58,656 nt of DNA from an uncultured Pelagibacteraceae bacterium (GCA_902560015.1 CACEKA010000005.1:1-58656), one strand, 5' to 3'. Shown: positions 34,915-44,127, numbered from the stretch's first letter. Program-made: numbers and translations. The notes: generated by a model not told the origin, from the letters alone.

Positions 34915-36007
34915 TTCTGGAAGAAATTAATCCATCAAGTGGTTTTGGGTGAAACCACGTAGACTTTTGAGGCATATATTTTTTATTTTTTGCAAAGGAT
35001 AAAACTTGTGAAATATTTGTAGGATATAGTTTAAAAGCTAAATTATATTTTTTAGTATCTATTAAATTTTCCAATACTTTTTTACCTTTAAAACCTGATA
35101 CAAAATCAATATGTTTCTTATTTTTTAAAATTTTATTTAATATTAATTTTCTCAATATAGTTACATCTAGTTCTTTTGATTTTTTAAATGGTTTAAGTAA
35201 ATACCATTTTTTATTATGGTACATCTCTATTTGGCTTTGTTTAAGTTTATTATTTTTATTCAAAATATTGATAAAAAAATTTTGTGAAATTATTTTTTTT
35301 ATTTCTTCAAATTTTAAGCTAGTTCTTACTACACGATTGTAATCTAATATATTTACCTGTTTATCTGGAAAAGCTATAATCATAGGTGCAATTTTTTTTT
35401 TACTTTTAAGCATAGCTTGAATTCGGTGATGACCGTCACAAATATATATTTTGTTTATATTTTTAATATAATTTTTAACTAATTTTTCTAAATTTTCTTT
35501 TCTCACAACCCAAAGCTCATGTGTGCAATTATCTTTACTTTTTAGATTATAATCTGACTTTGATTTAAAAATATTTTTCAATTTTTTAAGAGAGGTTTGG
35601 TCAATTTTGTAAGTTGTATAAATTGGACTTATTTGACTATTAAACTTAATTAATTGTTCTTTTCTTTTTTTTATTCTTTCTACAAAAGTCTCTTCATGAC
35701 CTAAAATTTTTTCGTCATCATAATTATTAAGGTTAATTTTTCCTACTATCCCTAATAATTTTTTTTTACCATAAGTAATACGATATAGATAAAAATGATT
35801 AGATTGATCTTGTTGAACAATGCCTTTTTTTCTAAGACTTAGAAGTATTTTTTTGGATTTATTTATATTTGAAGTATTTAATAAATTAAGAAAGTTTAGT
35901 TTTTTGCTTGGTTTGTAATTATCAATATAACTTATGTTTGGTGACGTTATTTTTTTAGCGTATTTCTTTTTAGGTCTAATTCCGCTAAATGGTTTTATAA
36001 GACTCAA
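34904..36007 (-). CDS. DUF1015 family protein
   Basis: The 367-residue protein matches DUF1015: start IKPFSGIRPKKKYA, YLYRITYGKKKLLGIVGKIN, LGHEETFVERIKKRKEQL (102-119), ICDGHHRIQAML (189-200) and the C-terminal MPQKSTWFHPKPLDGL. The family is usually slightly longer (about 400). The DGHHR motif also occurs in the ParB/sulfiredoxin fold and its serine-kinase relatives, and DUF1015 genes often sit next to serine biosynthesis genes in other bacteria. The start is TTG, since no ATG fits the conserved beginning. It follows the TrpB2 gene by nine bases. Confidence 0.83.
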   Translation of the reverse strand: MSLIKPFSGIRPKKKYAKKITSPNISYIDNYKPSKKLNFLNLLNTSNINKSKKILLSLRKKGIVQQDQSNHFYLYRITYGKKKLLGIVGKINLNNYDDEKILGHEETFVERIKKRKEQLIKFNSQISPIYTTYKIDQTSLKKLKNIFKSKSDYNLKSKDNCTHELWVVRKENLEKLVKNYIKNINKIYICDGHHRIQAMLKSKKKIAPMIIAFPDKQVNILDYNRVVRTSLKFEEIKKIISQNFFINILNKNNKLKQSQIEMYHNKKWYLLKPFKKSKELDVTILRKLILNKILKNKKHIDFVSGFKGKKVLENLIDTKKYNLAFKLYPTNISQVLSFAKNKKYMPQKSTWFHPKPLDGLISSRIIS

Positions 36008-36016
36008 TTTTTTAAA

Positions 36017-37378
36017 TTAAGCAATTTTTGGCAATTCTTCTAAAGCTTTATCAACACTTGCTTGATCAAATTTGTCTTCAGCTAAATTTCCATCAAAGAA
36101 ATCCCCATAAGCTTTCATATCAAAATGACCATGTCCACAAAGATTAAATAGAATTGATTTGGACTCACCGTTCTTTTTGCACTCTAGAGCAGCATCAATT
36201 GCTCCTTTGACTGCATGAGTAGCTTCAGGAGCAGGAACTATTCCTTCTGTTCTTGCAAAGTTTACTCCCGCTTCAAAACATTCTTTTTGACCATAAGATT
36301 TTGCTTCAATCGCATCAATTTCTTTAAGATGACTAACCATAGGTGCCATAGCATGATATCTTAATCCTCCAGAGTGAGTTGCTGGCGGCACAAACTGGGA
36401 TCCTAGTGTGTGTGTTTTCATTAGTGGAGTTAATCTACCAGTGTCACCGAAGTCATAAACAAATTTCCCTTTTGTAAGTGAGGGACATGATTTTGGCTCA
36501 CAAGCAATTACTCTTGTGTTAGTTCCTTCTCTAAAGTTTTTACCTATAAATGGAAAAACTAATCCTGCAAAGTTGCTTCCTCCACCTGTGCATCCGACTA
36601 AAATATCTGGATAATCATCAGCCATTTCCATTTGAAGCAATGCTTCGTTTCCAACAATTGTTTGATGCATTAGCACATGATTTAAAACACTTCCAAGGGC
36701 ATATTTTGTGTCAGGGTTTTTAGCAGCCATTTCAACTGCTTCTGATATGGCTATTCCTAAGCTACCAGAGCTATCTGGAAATTTTTCTAATATAGCTTTT
36801 CCACTATCAGTTTCGTTCGATGGACTTGCTACACATCTTGCGCCATATGTTTGCATTACTAATTTTCTATATGGCTTTTGTTCAAAGCTAACCTTAACCA
36901 TGTAAACATCTAATTCTATCCCAAACAATTTACATGCAAAGGCAAGGGATGTTCCCCATTGACCCGCACCTGTTTCAGTAGTTATTTTTTTTGTACCTTC
37001 TTCTTTATTGTAAAATGCTTGCGCAACTGCAGTATTTGGTTTGTGACTTCCTGAAGGACTTACTCCTTCGTATTTATAATAAATTCTCGCTGGCGTATCT
37101 AAATGTTTTTCTAGTTTTCTAGCTCTATAAAGTGGAGAAGGTCTCCATTGTTTATAAATATCTCTTACTGGCTCAGGAATTTCTATCTCTCTTTCTTGTG
37201 AAACTTCTTGTCCAATTAAAGCCATTGGAAATAATGGAGCTAAATCATCCGGTCCTATTGGTTTTAAAGTTCCTGGGTGTAAAACTGGGTCTAGAGGTTT
37301 TGGAAGATCTGCAGCAATATTGTACCAAGTTTTTGGCATTTTGCTTTCTTCTAGAAAATATTTAATAGTATCACTCAT
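36017..37378 (-). CDS. TrpB2-type tryptophan synthase beta-like PLP enzyme
   Basis: The 453-residue protein is the long TrpB2 form, not the TrpB that pairs with TrpA. It has the N-terminal extension (WYNIAADLPKPLDPVLHPGT), RPSPLYRARKLEKHL, the Schiff-base lysine K113 in SGSHKPNTA, ETGAGQWGTSLA, and the phosphate-cradling GCTGGGSNFAG near 240. No trpA is nearby. Archaeal TrpB2 enzymes can use O-phosphoserine with indole, and others act as general beta-replacement enzymes. Its partner gene on the transcript encodes DUF1015. Confidence 0.9.
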   Translation of the reverse strand: MSDTIKYFLEESKMPKTWYNIAADLPKPLDPVLHPGTLKPIGPDDLAPLFPMALIGQEVSQEREIEIPEPVRDIYKQWRPSPLYRARKLEKHLDTPARIYYKYEGVSPSGSHKPNTAVAQAFYNKEEGTKKITTETGAGQWGTSLAFACKLFGIELDVYMVKVSFEQKPYRKLVMQTYGARCVASPSNETDSGKAILEKFPDSSGSLGIAISEAVEMAAKNPDTKYALGSVLNHVLMHQTIVGNEALLQMEMADDYPDILVGCTGGGSNFAGLVFPFIGKNFREGTNTRVIACEPKSCPSLTKGKFVYDFGDTGRLTPLMKTHTLGSQFVPPATHSGGLRYHAMAPMVSHLKEIDAIEAKSYGQKECFEAGVNFARTEGIVPAPEATHAVKGAIDAALECKKNGESKSILFNLCGHGHFDMKAYGDFFDGNLAEDKFDQASVDKALEELPKIA

Positions 37379-37439
37379 ATTTTTATATTTCTAATTTTGA
37401 AGATAAAATCTGGAAATTGCAAGAGTAAAATTTAATAAA

Positions 37440-39473
37440 CTATCTTAAAGAAGCAGCTATATTTCCGCCATCAACCGATAAAACTGCTCCAGTTGTTTTT
37501 TTAGAAATAGCTAAATGAAAAAATGCTTTTGCTACATCTGCTGCTTTTACTTCGCTTAAAAGTAGGTTTCCTCTCATATATTCATCTGTAGAAACTTCCC
37601 TAGCTTTAGCTCTAGATTTAATCATTCCATCATTTAATAAACCACTTCTTATTCTGTCTGCATTTACACCATTTGATCTTATTCCAAGTGAACCGTAATC
37701 AACAGCATACTGTTTGCATAAATTTAATAAAGCTGACTTAGGTAATCCATAAGGTCCAAAATTTTTACCAGGATTTACAGATTGTTTTGAGATGTTGAAT
37801 AATAAACACCCTTCAATATTTTGTTTTTTCATTATTTTAATTGTTTCAGAGGCACAATTTTGATGAGAAAAGAAATTATCTTCAAAACTTTGTCTTAAAA
37901 TTTTATCATTTACTTCAGCTATAGAACCACCAGTTGCTGATCCGGCATTAGAGATCAAAATATCAATTCCTCCATAAGTTTCGGTGATTATTTTGAAAGC
38001 TTTTTTAACACTATTTTTATTTGTCACATCACAATGCAAACAAAGGTCTTTAACTTTTGATTTCATTTCTTTTACTTTTTGTAAATCATAATCAAGTAAA
38101 ACTACTTCAGCTCCAAAATTTTTAAAAAGCTTATAAGTAGCAGAACCGATTGCACCAAAACTTCCAGTTATAACAACAACATTACCTTGAAGTTCTTTTT
38201 TAGCTTTTTTTATTTTAGCTTGTTCTAAAGACCAATACTCAACATCAAATAAATCTTTTTCTGGTATAAATTTATATTTTGATGTTTCTTCAACAGATGA
38301 AATAACTCTAGCATTTGTCTCAGTTAAATCTCCAGCAATTTTGGCAGCACTCAAACTATCTCCAACACTAAATAGCCCAACATTTTGAACCAAAATAACT
38401 CTTGGAGAAGTATCAAGCATTATTTTTTTGTCTTTTACTTTCTTTTTATTTGTATCAAAATATTTTATATATTTTTTTCTATAATCTTTAAAACACTTTT
38501 CAGCCAATTTCTTAAAATCTTCTAAAGTGGAGTTTAGTTTTGGTGTGATAACTAATGGAAATGGTTTTACTCTTATAACATGATCAGGTGTAGCGGTACC
38601 AAGACTAGTATATCTTTTGACTTCTTTACCATTGATAAAATAGTCTAAAATTTTATTAGATCTATAATTTACTATAAACTTAACATTTTTAGTTTCTGAC
38701 AATAATCCTCTTAGTATTGGAGAAATTTCATGTGGCTTAAATGAGTTATTATATTTATTTATCTGTTTTATTTTTTTTCTTTTAATATTTTTGACCGCTC
38801 TTTCAGCAATTGATACATATTTGATCATTAAGTCATAAGATTTTTTAGCATCATTATCAAAAGTAAAAATCCCATGATTTAAAAGAATTAAACAATTAAT
38901 ATTTGGATTTTTAGAATAAACCTCATTAATTTTTTGAGCCAACCCAAACCCAGGCATTACATAAGGAACAATACTTACTTTAGAACCAAAGATTTTCTTA
39001 CAAAAATTTTTACCATTTAGTCTATTTGTAACTTTCATTATGGCATCTGAATGAGTGTGATCAACAAATTTAAACGGTAAGAATGCGTGTAGGAAAGTTT
39101 CTACTGATGGATTAGGCGAGTTGATATCTATCAAATTTTTTTTTTGATAAGCAACCATATCCTCGTCACTTAAATATTTTTTATTTTTGAGAGCCAATAA
39201 TGGACCAAGCTTTACCGCAGGTAATCCGGCTGGCTCAATATCTGCCATGTCCCATCCACTTCCTTTAACACATAAGACATCATAGTTTTTGTTATCGATA
39301 TCTTTAATAGAAGTTTTTACTGAAGTGTTACCACCACCATGAAGAACCAGTTCACTATTTCTTCCCAATAATCTTGTAGTATAAACCCTTAAAGCCATGT
39401 CTTTAGAATGACCAAGTTTTCTGTACTTGTTGATGTATTTTTTTGCCTCTAAATTTGACCAATCGTTTTTCAA
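37440..39473 (-). CDS. Bifunctional class II aldolase / short-chain dehydrogenase (RhaD-like fusion)
   Basis: The 677-residue protein has two units. Residues 25-320 form a class II (zinc) aldolase: E125 in NPSVETFLHAF, H139 and H141 in DHTHSDAIM, and H200 in LLNHG. Residues 430-677 form an SDR with the cofactor loop TGSFGAIG (436-443), D462, NAG at 509-511, and catalytic Y575 and K579. Known relatives cleave rhamnulose-phosphate and process the lactaldehyde. Here the neighbours are mtnP-mtnA and, divergently, the spermidine synthase fusion, so methylthioribulose-1-phosphate is an attractive alternative substrate (inference). The start codon is TTG. Confidence 0.88.
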   Translation of the reverse strand: MKNDWSNLEAKKYINKYRKLGHSKDMALRVYTTRLLGRNSELVLHGGGNTSVKTSIKDIDNKNYDVLCVKGSGWDMADIEPAGLPAVKLGPLLALKNKKYLSDEDMVAYQKKNLIDINSPNPSVETFLHAFLPFKFVDHTHSDAIMKVTNRLNGKNFCKKIFGSKVSIVPYVMPGFGLAQKINEVYSKNPNINCLILLNHGIFTFDNDAKKSYDLMIKYVSIAERAVKNIKRKKIKQINKYNNSFKPHEISPILRGLLSETKNVKFIVNYRSNKILDYFINGKEVKRYTSLGTATPDHVIRVKPFPLVITPKLNSTLEDFKKLAEKCFKDYRKKYIKYFDTNKKKVKDKKIMLDTSPRVILVQNVGLFSVGDSLSAAKIAGDLTETNARVISSVEETSKYKFIPEKDLFDVEYWSLEQAKIKKAKKELQGNVVVITGSFGAIGSATYKLFKNFGAEVVLLDYDLQKVKEMKSKVKDLCLHCDVTNKNSVKKAFKIITETYGGIDILISNAGSATGGSIAEVNDKILRQSFEDNFFSHQNCASETIKIMKKQNIEGCLLFNISKQSVNPGKNFGPYGLPKSALLNLCKQYAVDYGSLGIRSNGVNADRIRSGLLNDGMIKSRAKAREVSTDEYMRGNLLLSEVKAADVAKAFFHLAISKKTTGAVLSVDGGNIAASLR

Positions 39474-39559
39474 AGTTTCAACCTCTGCGAAGTATTATAA
39501 TAGTTTTTTGATTGAAAGAAGCAAAAAATACTAATAGTAAGATCCAATCATACTTAAAA

Positions 39560-40600
39560 ATGACTAAAGTAGGCGAACATATAACACTAGATATAATAGG
39601 AACAACAATGGAGTATGATCCTTCAGTATTTGAAAGAGTCATTAATGATATAGCAAAAGCAGCAAATGTAACAATCCTCAATATTTCAAAATATAAGTTT
39701 GAACCACAAGGTTTTACTATTTTAGCTTTATTGGCTGAGAGCCATATTAGTTTTCATACATTTCCTGAAAAAGGAATAATTAGTTTTGATTTTTTTACTT
39801 GTGGAAAGGTAAATCCATCAGTTGCTATAGATATAATTAAAAAAAATTTTGAACACAAAAGAATTGTTAAAAAAGAATTTAATAGAGACACAAAATCTCT
39901 TTATCATGACATTTATAGTTCACCAGGATTACAAAAATCGTACGTTGTAAATGATGTTCTTGAAGATTTTAAATCAAAAGTTGGTCAACATATTGAAATT
40001 TTAGAATTAGAACAATTTGGTAAATCATTATTTATTGATGGAGAAATACAAGTTGCTACAACAGATGAGCATTTATATAGTTCTACTTTTGTTGGTGCAG
40101 GCTTACATTTAAATAAAAATAATGAAAGAGCAGCTATTATTGGTGGTGGTGATGGTGGAGTAGCTAGAGAATGTATCTCAAAAAATTTCAATTTTGTAGA
40201 TTGGTTTGAGTTAGATCCAGAGGTTGTGGATGTGTGTAATAAACATCTTGGGGATATTGGAAAAAAAGCCACTGAAAAAAATTCTGTTAAATGTGTTTGG
40301 GGCGATGCTTTTGAAAGTATTAAAACAGTCGAGGATGATACTTATGATCATATCTTTGTTGATCTAAATGATGATCAGTTTTGTATTGATCTTGCAGCAA
40401 AAAATATGGACTCAATGATTAGAATTTTAAAACCCAAGGGTGTAATCACTGCTCAAGTTGGAAGCCAAGATAAAAAACCTAAACAAGTTGATAGCTGGCT
40501 CAATGTATTCAACCACCACTTTGGAAACACTAAATTATCAAGAGTTTACATTCCAAGTTTTGATTGCTCTTGGAATTTTTCGTCATCAATAAATCATTAA
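39560..40600 (+). CDS. S-adenosylmethionine decarboxylase / spermidine synthase fusion
   Basis: A SpeD-type domain is joined to a SpeE-type aminopropyltransferase. The SpeD part (about 95 residues) has ESHISFHTFPE, where self-cleavage before the serine makes the pyruvoyl cofactor, and the conserved cysteine in DFFTCG. The SpeE part has SYHDIYSSP-like entry, the GGGDGGVARE site and FELDPEVVDVC. One chain thus makes decarboxylated SAM and uses it, releasing methylthioadenosine. I start at ATG 39560 (MTKVGEHITLD), which fits SpeD beginnings; a TTG 48 bases upstream would add 16 residues. Such fusions are known in a few lineages. Confidence 0.92.
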   Translation: MTKVGEHITLDIIGTTMEYDPSVFERVINDIAKAANVTILNISKYKFEPQGFTILALLAESHISFHTFPEKGIISFDFFTCGKVNPSVAIDIIKKNFEHKRIVKKEFNRDTKSLYHDIYSSPGLQKSYVVNDVLEDFKSKVGQHIEILELEQFGKSLFIDGEIQVATTDEHLYSSTFVGAGLHLNKNNERAAIIGGGDGGVARECISKNFNFVDWFELDPEVVDVCNKHLGDIGKKATEKNSVKCVWGDAFESIKTVEDDTYDHIFVDLNDDQFCIDLAAKNMDSMIRILKPKGVITAQVGSQDKKPKQVDSWLNVFNHHFGNTKLSRVYIPSFDCSWNFSSSINH

Positions 40601-40659
40601 TTTTTCTTTTTAAATTATTAAATTTGTGAAATAATTGCTCTAAATTAAAGGAGAAAATA

Positions 40660-41511
40660 ATGAATATATTTAAAAAATCTATTTTAACAGTTCTTGCTTC
40701 TTTATTAGTTATCGGAAATGTTTACGCTGACAAAATAAAAATTGGAACTGAAGGTGCGTATCCTCCATGGAACTCTAAAGATGCTTCAGGCAATCTTATA
40801 GGGTTTGAGGTTGAGCTAGCTCAAGAACTTTGTGCAATCATGAAACATGAGTGCACTATCGTTGAACAAGATTGGGATGGAATGATACCAGCTTTGTTAA
40901 TGAGAAAGTTTGATGCGATTATGGCTGGGATGTCAATTACAGCTGAAAGACAAAAAACTATTACTTTTTCTCAAGGTTATGCTGACGAAGTAGCGTCACT
41001 TGCAGTAATGAAAGGTTCAAGCTTAGAAGGTATGGATACTCCAGAAGGTGTTAATTTAACATTAGGCGGATCTGACGTTAAAAAAGCTCTTAAAACTTTA
41101 ACAGGTGCACTAGCTGGAAAAACTGTTTGTACTCAAACAGGAACAATTCACCAAAACTTTTTAGAGTCTGGTGATGTAGGAAGTGTAAATGTAAGAACTT
41201 ACAAAACTCAAGATGAAGTTAACTTAGACCTAACATCTGGAAGATGTGATGTTGCCTTAGCTGCAGCAGTTGCATTTACGGACTATGCCGATAAATCAGG
41301 TAAGCCAGTTACATTAGTTGGACCAACTTTTTCAGGTGGTGCATTTGGTAACGGTGTTGGTGTTGGAATTAGACAAGGAGGAGATGATGCGATTGGAAAA
41401 AGAGATGCTAAACTTCTAAAAGATTTCAACAAAGCAATTGATAAAGCTAGAAAAAAAGGAATTATTAGCAAACTTGCTATTAAACACTTTGGTTTCGACG
41501 CTTCTATGTAA
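40660..41511 (+). CDS. Polar amino acid ABC transporter substrate-binding protein
   Basis: The 283-residue protein has a signal peptide with likely cleavage after NVYA (residue 23) and the family 3 binding-protein pattern: KIKIGTEGAYPPWNSKDASG, LIGFEVELAQELC, and WDGMIPALLMRKFDAIMAGMSIT. It resembles the octopine/histidine/lysine-arginine cluster. Ligand residues suggest a basic or polar amino acid, but this is not decisive. An AAAGGAGA site precedes the ATG. Two permease genes follow after a perfect 12-base-pair hairpin. Confidence 0.9.
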   Translation: MNIFKKSILTVLASLLVIGNVYADKIKIGTEGAYPPWNSKDASGNLIGFEVELAQELCAIMKHECTIVEQDWDGMIPALLMRKFDAIMAGMSITAERQKTITFSQGYADEVASLAVMKGSSLEGMDTPEGVNLTLGGSDVKKALKTLTGALAGKTVCTQTGTIHQNFLESGDVGSVNVRTYKTQDEVNLDLTSGRCDVALAAAVAFTDYADKSGKPVTLVGPTFSGGAFGNGVGVGIRQGGDDAIGKRDAKLLKDFNKAIDKARKKGIISKLAIKHFGFDASM

Positions 41512-41523
41512 TTAATTTCAGAT

Positions 41524-41550
41524 TTGGCGACTATAATATATAGTCGCCAA
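41524..41550 (+). promoter_or_regulatory. Intercistronic stem-loop between binding protein and first permease
   Basis: Perfect 12-base arms (41524-41535 and 41539-41550) enclose only three bases. The stem ends five bases before the permease ATG, which has no Shine-Dalgarno, so the structure could limit permease translation or protect the upstream mRNA 3' end. Confidence 0.8.
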
Positions 41551-41555
41551 TCTAT

Positions 41556-42248
41556 ATGGAACTTCTCGCATTTGGCAAAACTGGTTGGGGTGATGAACTA
41601 TTTTATGCTACCCTGATGACCATTGCTGTATCGGTTACAGCAATGTTTATTGGATTTTTTTTTGCACTTATATTTACTCCTTTAAAATTATCAAAATATA
41701 AATCTCTGAATTTGATTGGAAATTTTTATACAACAGTTATTAGAGGTGTCCCTGAACTTTTAGTAATTTACCTTTTCTTTTTTGGTGGAAGTGGCGCGAT
41801 AATGTATGTGGCATCAATTTTTGGGTACTTTGAATATATAGAGATAAATGCTTTTATAACTGGCTCAATGGCAATTGGAATTATTTCTGGTGCTTATTCA
41901 ACTGAAGTGTTTCGTGGAGCAATACAATCAATTGACAAAGGTCAGTTTGAAGCTGCTAAAGTTTTGGGAGTAGGTAAATTTGCACAGTTTTATAAAATAA
42001 TTTTACCTCAAATGTTAAGACTAGCTATTCCTAATCTTAGTAATGTTTGGCAAATTACTTTAAAAGATACATCTCTTATTTCAGTTACAGGGTTGGTTGA
42101 AATCATGAGACAATCTTATATTGCAGCAGGATCTACTAGAGATCCATTATTCTTTTACTCATTCGCTGCAGTTTTATATTTATTGTTAACTTATTTAAGC
42201 ATGAAACTAATCAATAGATTAGAAGCTAGATATAGTAGGGGGTATTAA
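41556..42248 (+). CDS. Polar amino acid ABC transporter permease (HisQ-like)
   Basis: The 230-residue membrane protein is a HisQ/OccQ-type permease: TVIRGVPELLVIYLFFFGG near the second helix and the coupling loop GAIQSIDKGQFEAAKVLGVGKFAQF. It forms the channel with the HisM-like protein encoded next. Its stop overlaps the following ATG by one base. No ATP-binding gene is present in the cluster, so the complex must borrow an ATPase encoded elsewhere. Confidence 0.9.
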   Translation: MELLAFGKTGWGDELFYATLMTIAVSVTAMFIGFFFALIFTPLKLSKYKSLNLIGNFYTTVIRGVPELLVIYLFFFGGSGAIMYVASIFGYFEYIEINAFITGSMAIGIISGAYSTEVFRGAIQSIDKGQFEAAKVLGVGKFAQFYKIILPQMLRLAIPNLSNVWQITLKDTSLISVTGLVEIMRQSYIAAGSTRDPLFFYSFAAVLYLLLTYLSMKLINRLEARYSRGY

Positions 42249-42922
42249 TGGATTTTGATTTAATGTTCACTAGTTTCCCTAAATTATTAGGAGCAACTGT
42301 CGTTACTTTAAAACTTTTATCTGTTTCTTTAATCTTTGGTTTGTTTATTGGATTATTGTTTGCAATTTTAAGATTAAACAAAAATATATTTATCAATAAA
42401 TTTGCTTACGGTTATTCTTATGTCTTTAGAGGAACACCTCTATTGGTTCAGATCTTCATCATTTACTTTGGTTTAGGACAAATTGAGTATTTAAGATCAA
42501 CATTTTTGTGGGTTATTTTAAAAGAACCTTACTGGTGTGCAATCATAGCTTTCACCTTAAATACAGGTGCCTATACATCAGAGATATTAAGATCCGCTTT
42601 TCAGACAATAAAACCAGGCATTATAGAAGCTGGTAAAAGCTTAGGAATATCAAATAAAATAATATTTTATAAAATACAAATTCCAATAGCGATTAGACAA
42701 TCACTACCAGCTTACGGAAATGAAATAATACTAATGATGAAAGGAACTTCATTGGCAAGTACAGTTACCTTAATGGATTTAACTGGTGTTGCTAAATATA
42801 TAATATCAACAACCTTTAAACCAATAGAAGTATTCATTGTTGCAGGTGGAATTTATTTATTTATGACTTTTATCATCCACAACGTTATTAAATACCTAGA
42901 AAAAAAATATAGTTTTCAATAA
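42248..42922 (+). CDS. Polar amino acid ABC transporter permease (HisM-like)
   Basis: The 224-residue permease is HisM/OccM-like: YSYVFRGTPLLVQIFIIYFGLGQ and LRSAFQTIKPGIIEAGKSLGISNKI for ATPase docking. It pairs with the preceding HisQ-like subunit. The next gene, a PhyH-type dioxygenase, starts five bases after its stop, where an ATPase gene would normally be expected. Confidence 0.9.
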   Translation: MDFDLMFTSFPKLLGATVVTLKLLSVSLIFGLFIGLLFAILRLNKNIFINKFAYGYSYVFRGTPLLVQIFIIYFGLGQIEYLRSTFLWVILKEPYWCAIIAFTLNTGAYTSEILRSAFQTIKPGIIEAGKSLGISNKIIFYKIQIPIAIRQSLPAYGNEIILMMKGTSLASTVTLMDLTGVAKYIISTTFKPIEVFIVAGGIYLFMTFIIHNVIKYLEKKYSFQ

Positions 42923-42927
42923 TAAAA

Positions 42928-43716
42928 ATGTTCTTATCAGAGAAACAAATTAAAGATTATCAAACTGATGGTGTCATAATTATTAAAGATATTTTTAAAG
43001 ACTGGATTGAACCATTAAGAAAAGGATTTGAAAAAGTTTTAGATAACCCAAGTAAGCATGGAAGAGAAAATGTAAATGATGATAATGGTAGATTTTTCGA
43101 AGATTATTGTAATTGGGAAAGAATAGAAGAGTTTAAAGATTGTATTTTTAATTCACCAGGTGGCCAGATTGTTGCTGAGGCAACTAATTCTAAATCAGCT
43201 CAAATTTTTCATGAACACATTTTTATTAAGGAGCCAGGCACTAATAAAGAAACACCTTGGCATCAAGATATGCCTTATTACTGTGTTGATGGCAATGATA
43301 CAGGGAGTTTGTGGATACCACTAGATGAGGTTGATAATAAAAATAATCTTCAATTAATTTTAGGCTCTCATAAATGGCTAAAGTTAATTAGACCAACAAA
43401 ATGGTCTAATGATCAGTCTTGGTATAAAGATGATACTTCATTTATGAATTTACCTTCGTCAGAAGAATTTAAAAAAAATATTTTAATACCTAAGTTAAGT
43501 TTAGGTGATGCAGTGTTGTTTAATTTTAAAACTGTACATGGCTCAACTGGAAATAATACATCTAAATCTCGAAGGGCATTTTCAATGAGATTTATAGGTG
43601 ATGATGTTAAGTATATTAATAGAGGAGGGCCAACCTCACCTCCATTTGATGGAATTAACTTAAAGTCTGGTGATTTAATGCGCGAGGACTGGTTTCCCAG
43701 AGTTTTTAGTAGTTAG
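42928..43716 (+). CDS. Phytanoyl-CoA dioxygenase (PhyH) family protein
   Basis: The 262-residue protein is an Fe(II)/2-oxoglutarate dioxygenase. The metal triad is H112-x-D114 (WHQDMPYY) and H204 (KTVHGSTGN), with R215 or R216 in SKSRRAFSMRF to hold 2-oxoglutarate. Bacterial relatives hydroxylate small molecules such as ectoine or amino acids. It directly follows amino acid permease genes, so it may modify the imported compound; this is inference. The 3' end overlaps a convergent DUF6165 gene by 11 bases. Confidence 0.87.
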   Translation: MFLSEKQIKDYQTDGVIIIKDIFKDWIEPLRKGFEKVLDNPSKHGRENVNDDNGRFFEDYCNWERIEEFKDCIFNSPGGQIVAEATNSKSAQIFHEHIFIKEPGTNKETPWHQDMPYYCVDGNDTGSLWIPLDEVDNKNNLQLILGSHKWLKLIRPTKWSNDQSWYKDDTSFMNLPSSEEFKKNILIPKLSLGDAVLFNFKTVHGSTGNNTSKSRRAFSMRFIGDDVKYINRGGPTSPPFDGINLKSGDLMREDWFPRVFSS

Positions 43717-44095
43717 TATACTCTTTAATTTCTTTAATTTTTGATCCTGAATGATTGTTTATGTCGAGCTTAATTTTTGCTCGAGTATCATTAAGAAAAT
43801 GTACATCTCGAGATAGTCTTATAAAATTTTCTCCAAAGTTTGAGTCTTTTTCACACTTTCTTTTATCGTCTTCAATAATCCATAATTTATAATTTATATT
43901 TTTCAATGCCACAAAAAATTTTTCTAATTTTTCGTCAAGCTTAACATTTTTTTCAAGTTCACTTTTTAAAACCTCATATTCATCATTTATAAATTTAAGT
44001 TTTTCAGAATCTTTAATTCTATCTTTTTTAATTTCTAGAATTGATATTTTATCAAAAAGTTCACCAACTGATACTTCAACTAGTATTTTGTTCAT
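43706..44095 (-). CDS. DUF6165 family protein
   Basis: The 129-residue, highly charged helical protein starts VEVSVGELFDKISILEIKKDRI, the hallmark of DUF6165. WIIEDDKRKCE and RLSRDVHFLNDTRAKIKLDIN follow, which also fit. No signal peptide or membrane helix is seen. These proteins are often encoded near glycosyltransferases; here a GT9 gene is divergent 32 bases away. Biochemical role unknown. Confidence 0.8.
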   Translation of the reverse strand: MNKILVEVSVGELFDKISILEIKKDRIKDSEKLKFINDEYEVLKSELEKNVKLDEKLEKFFVALKNINYKLWIIEDDKRKCEKDSNFGENFIRLSRDVHFLNDTRAKIKLDINNHSGSKIKEIKEYTNY

Positions 44096-44127
44096 AAAGT
44101 TTTATACTATGTTATGTTGTTTTAAAT

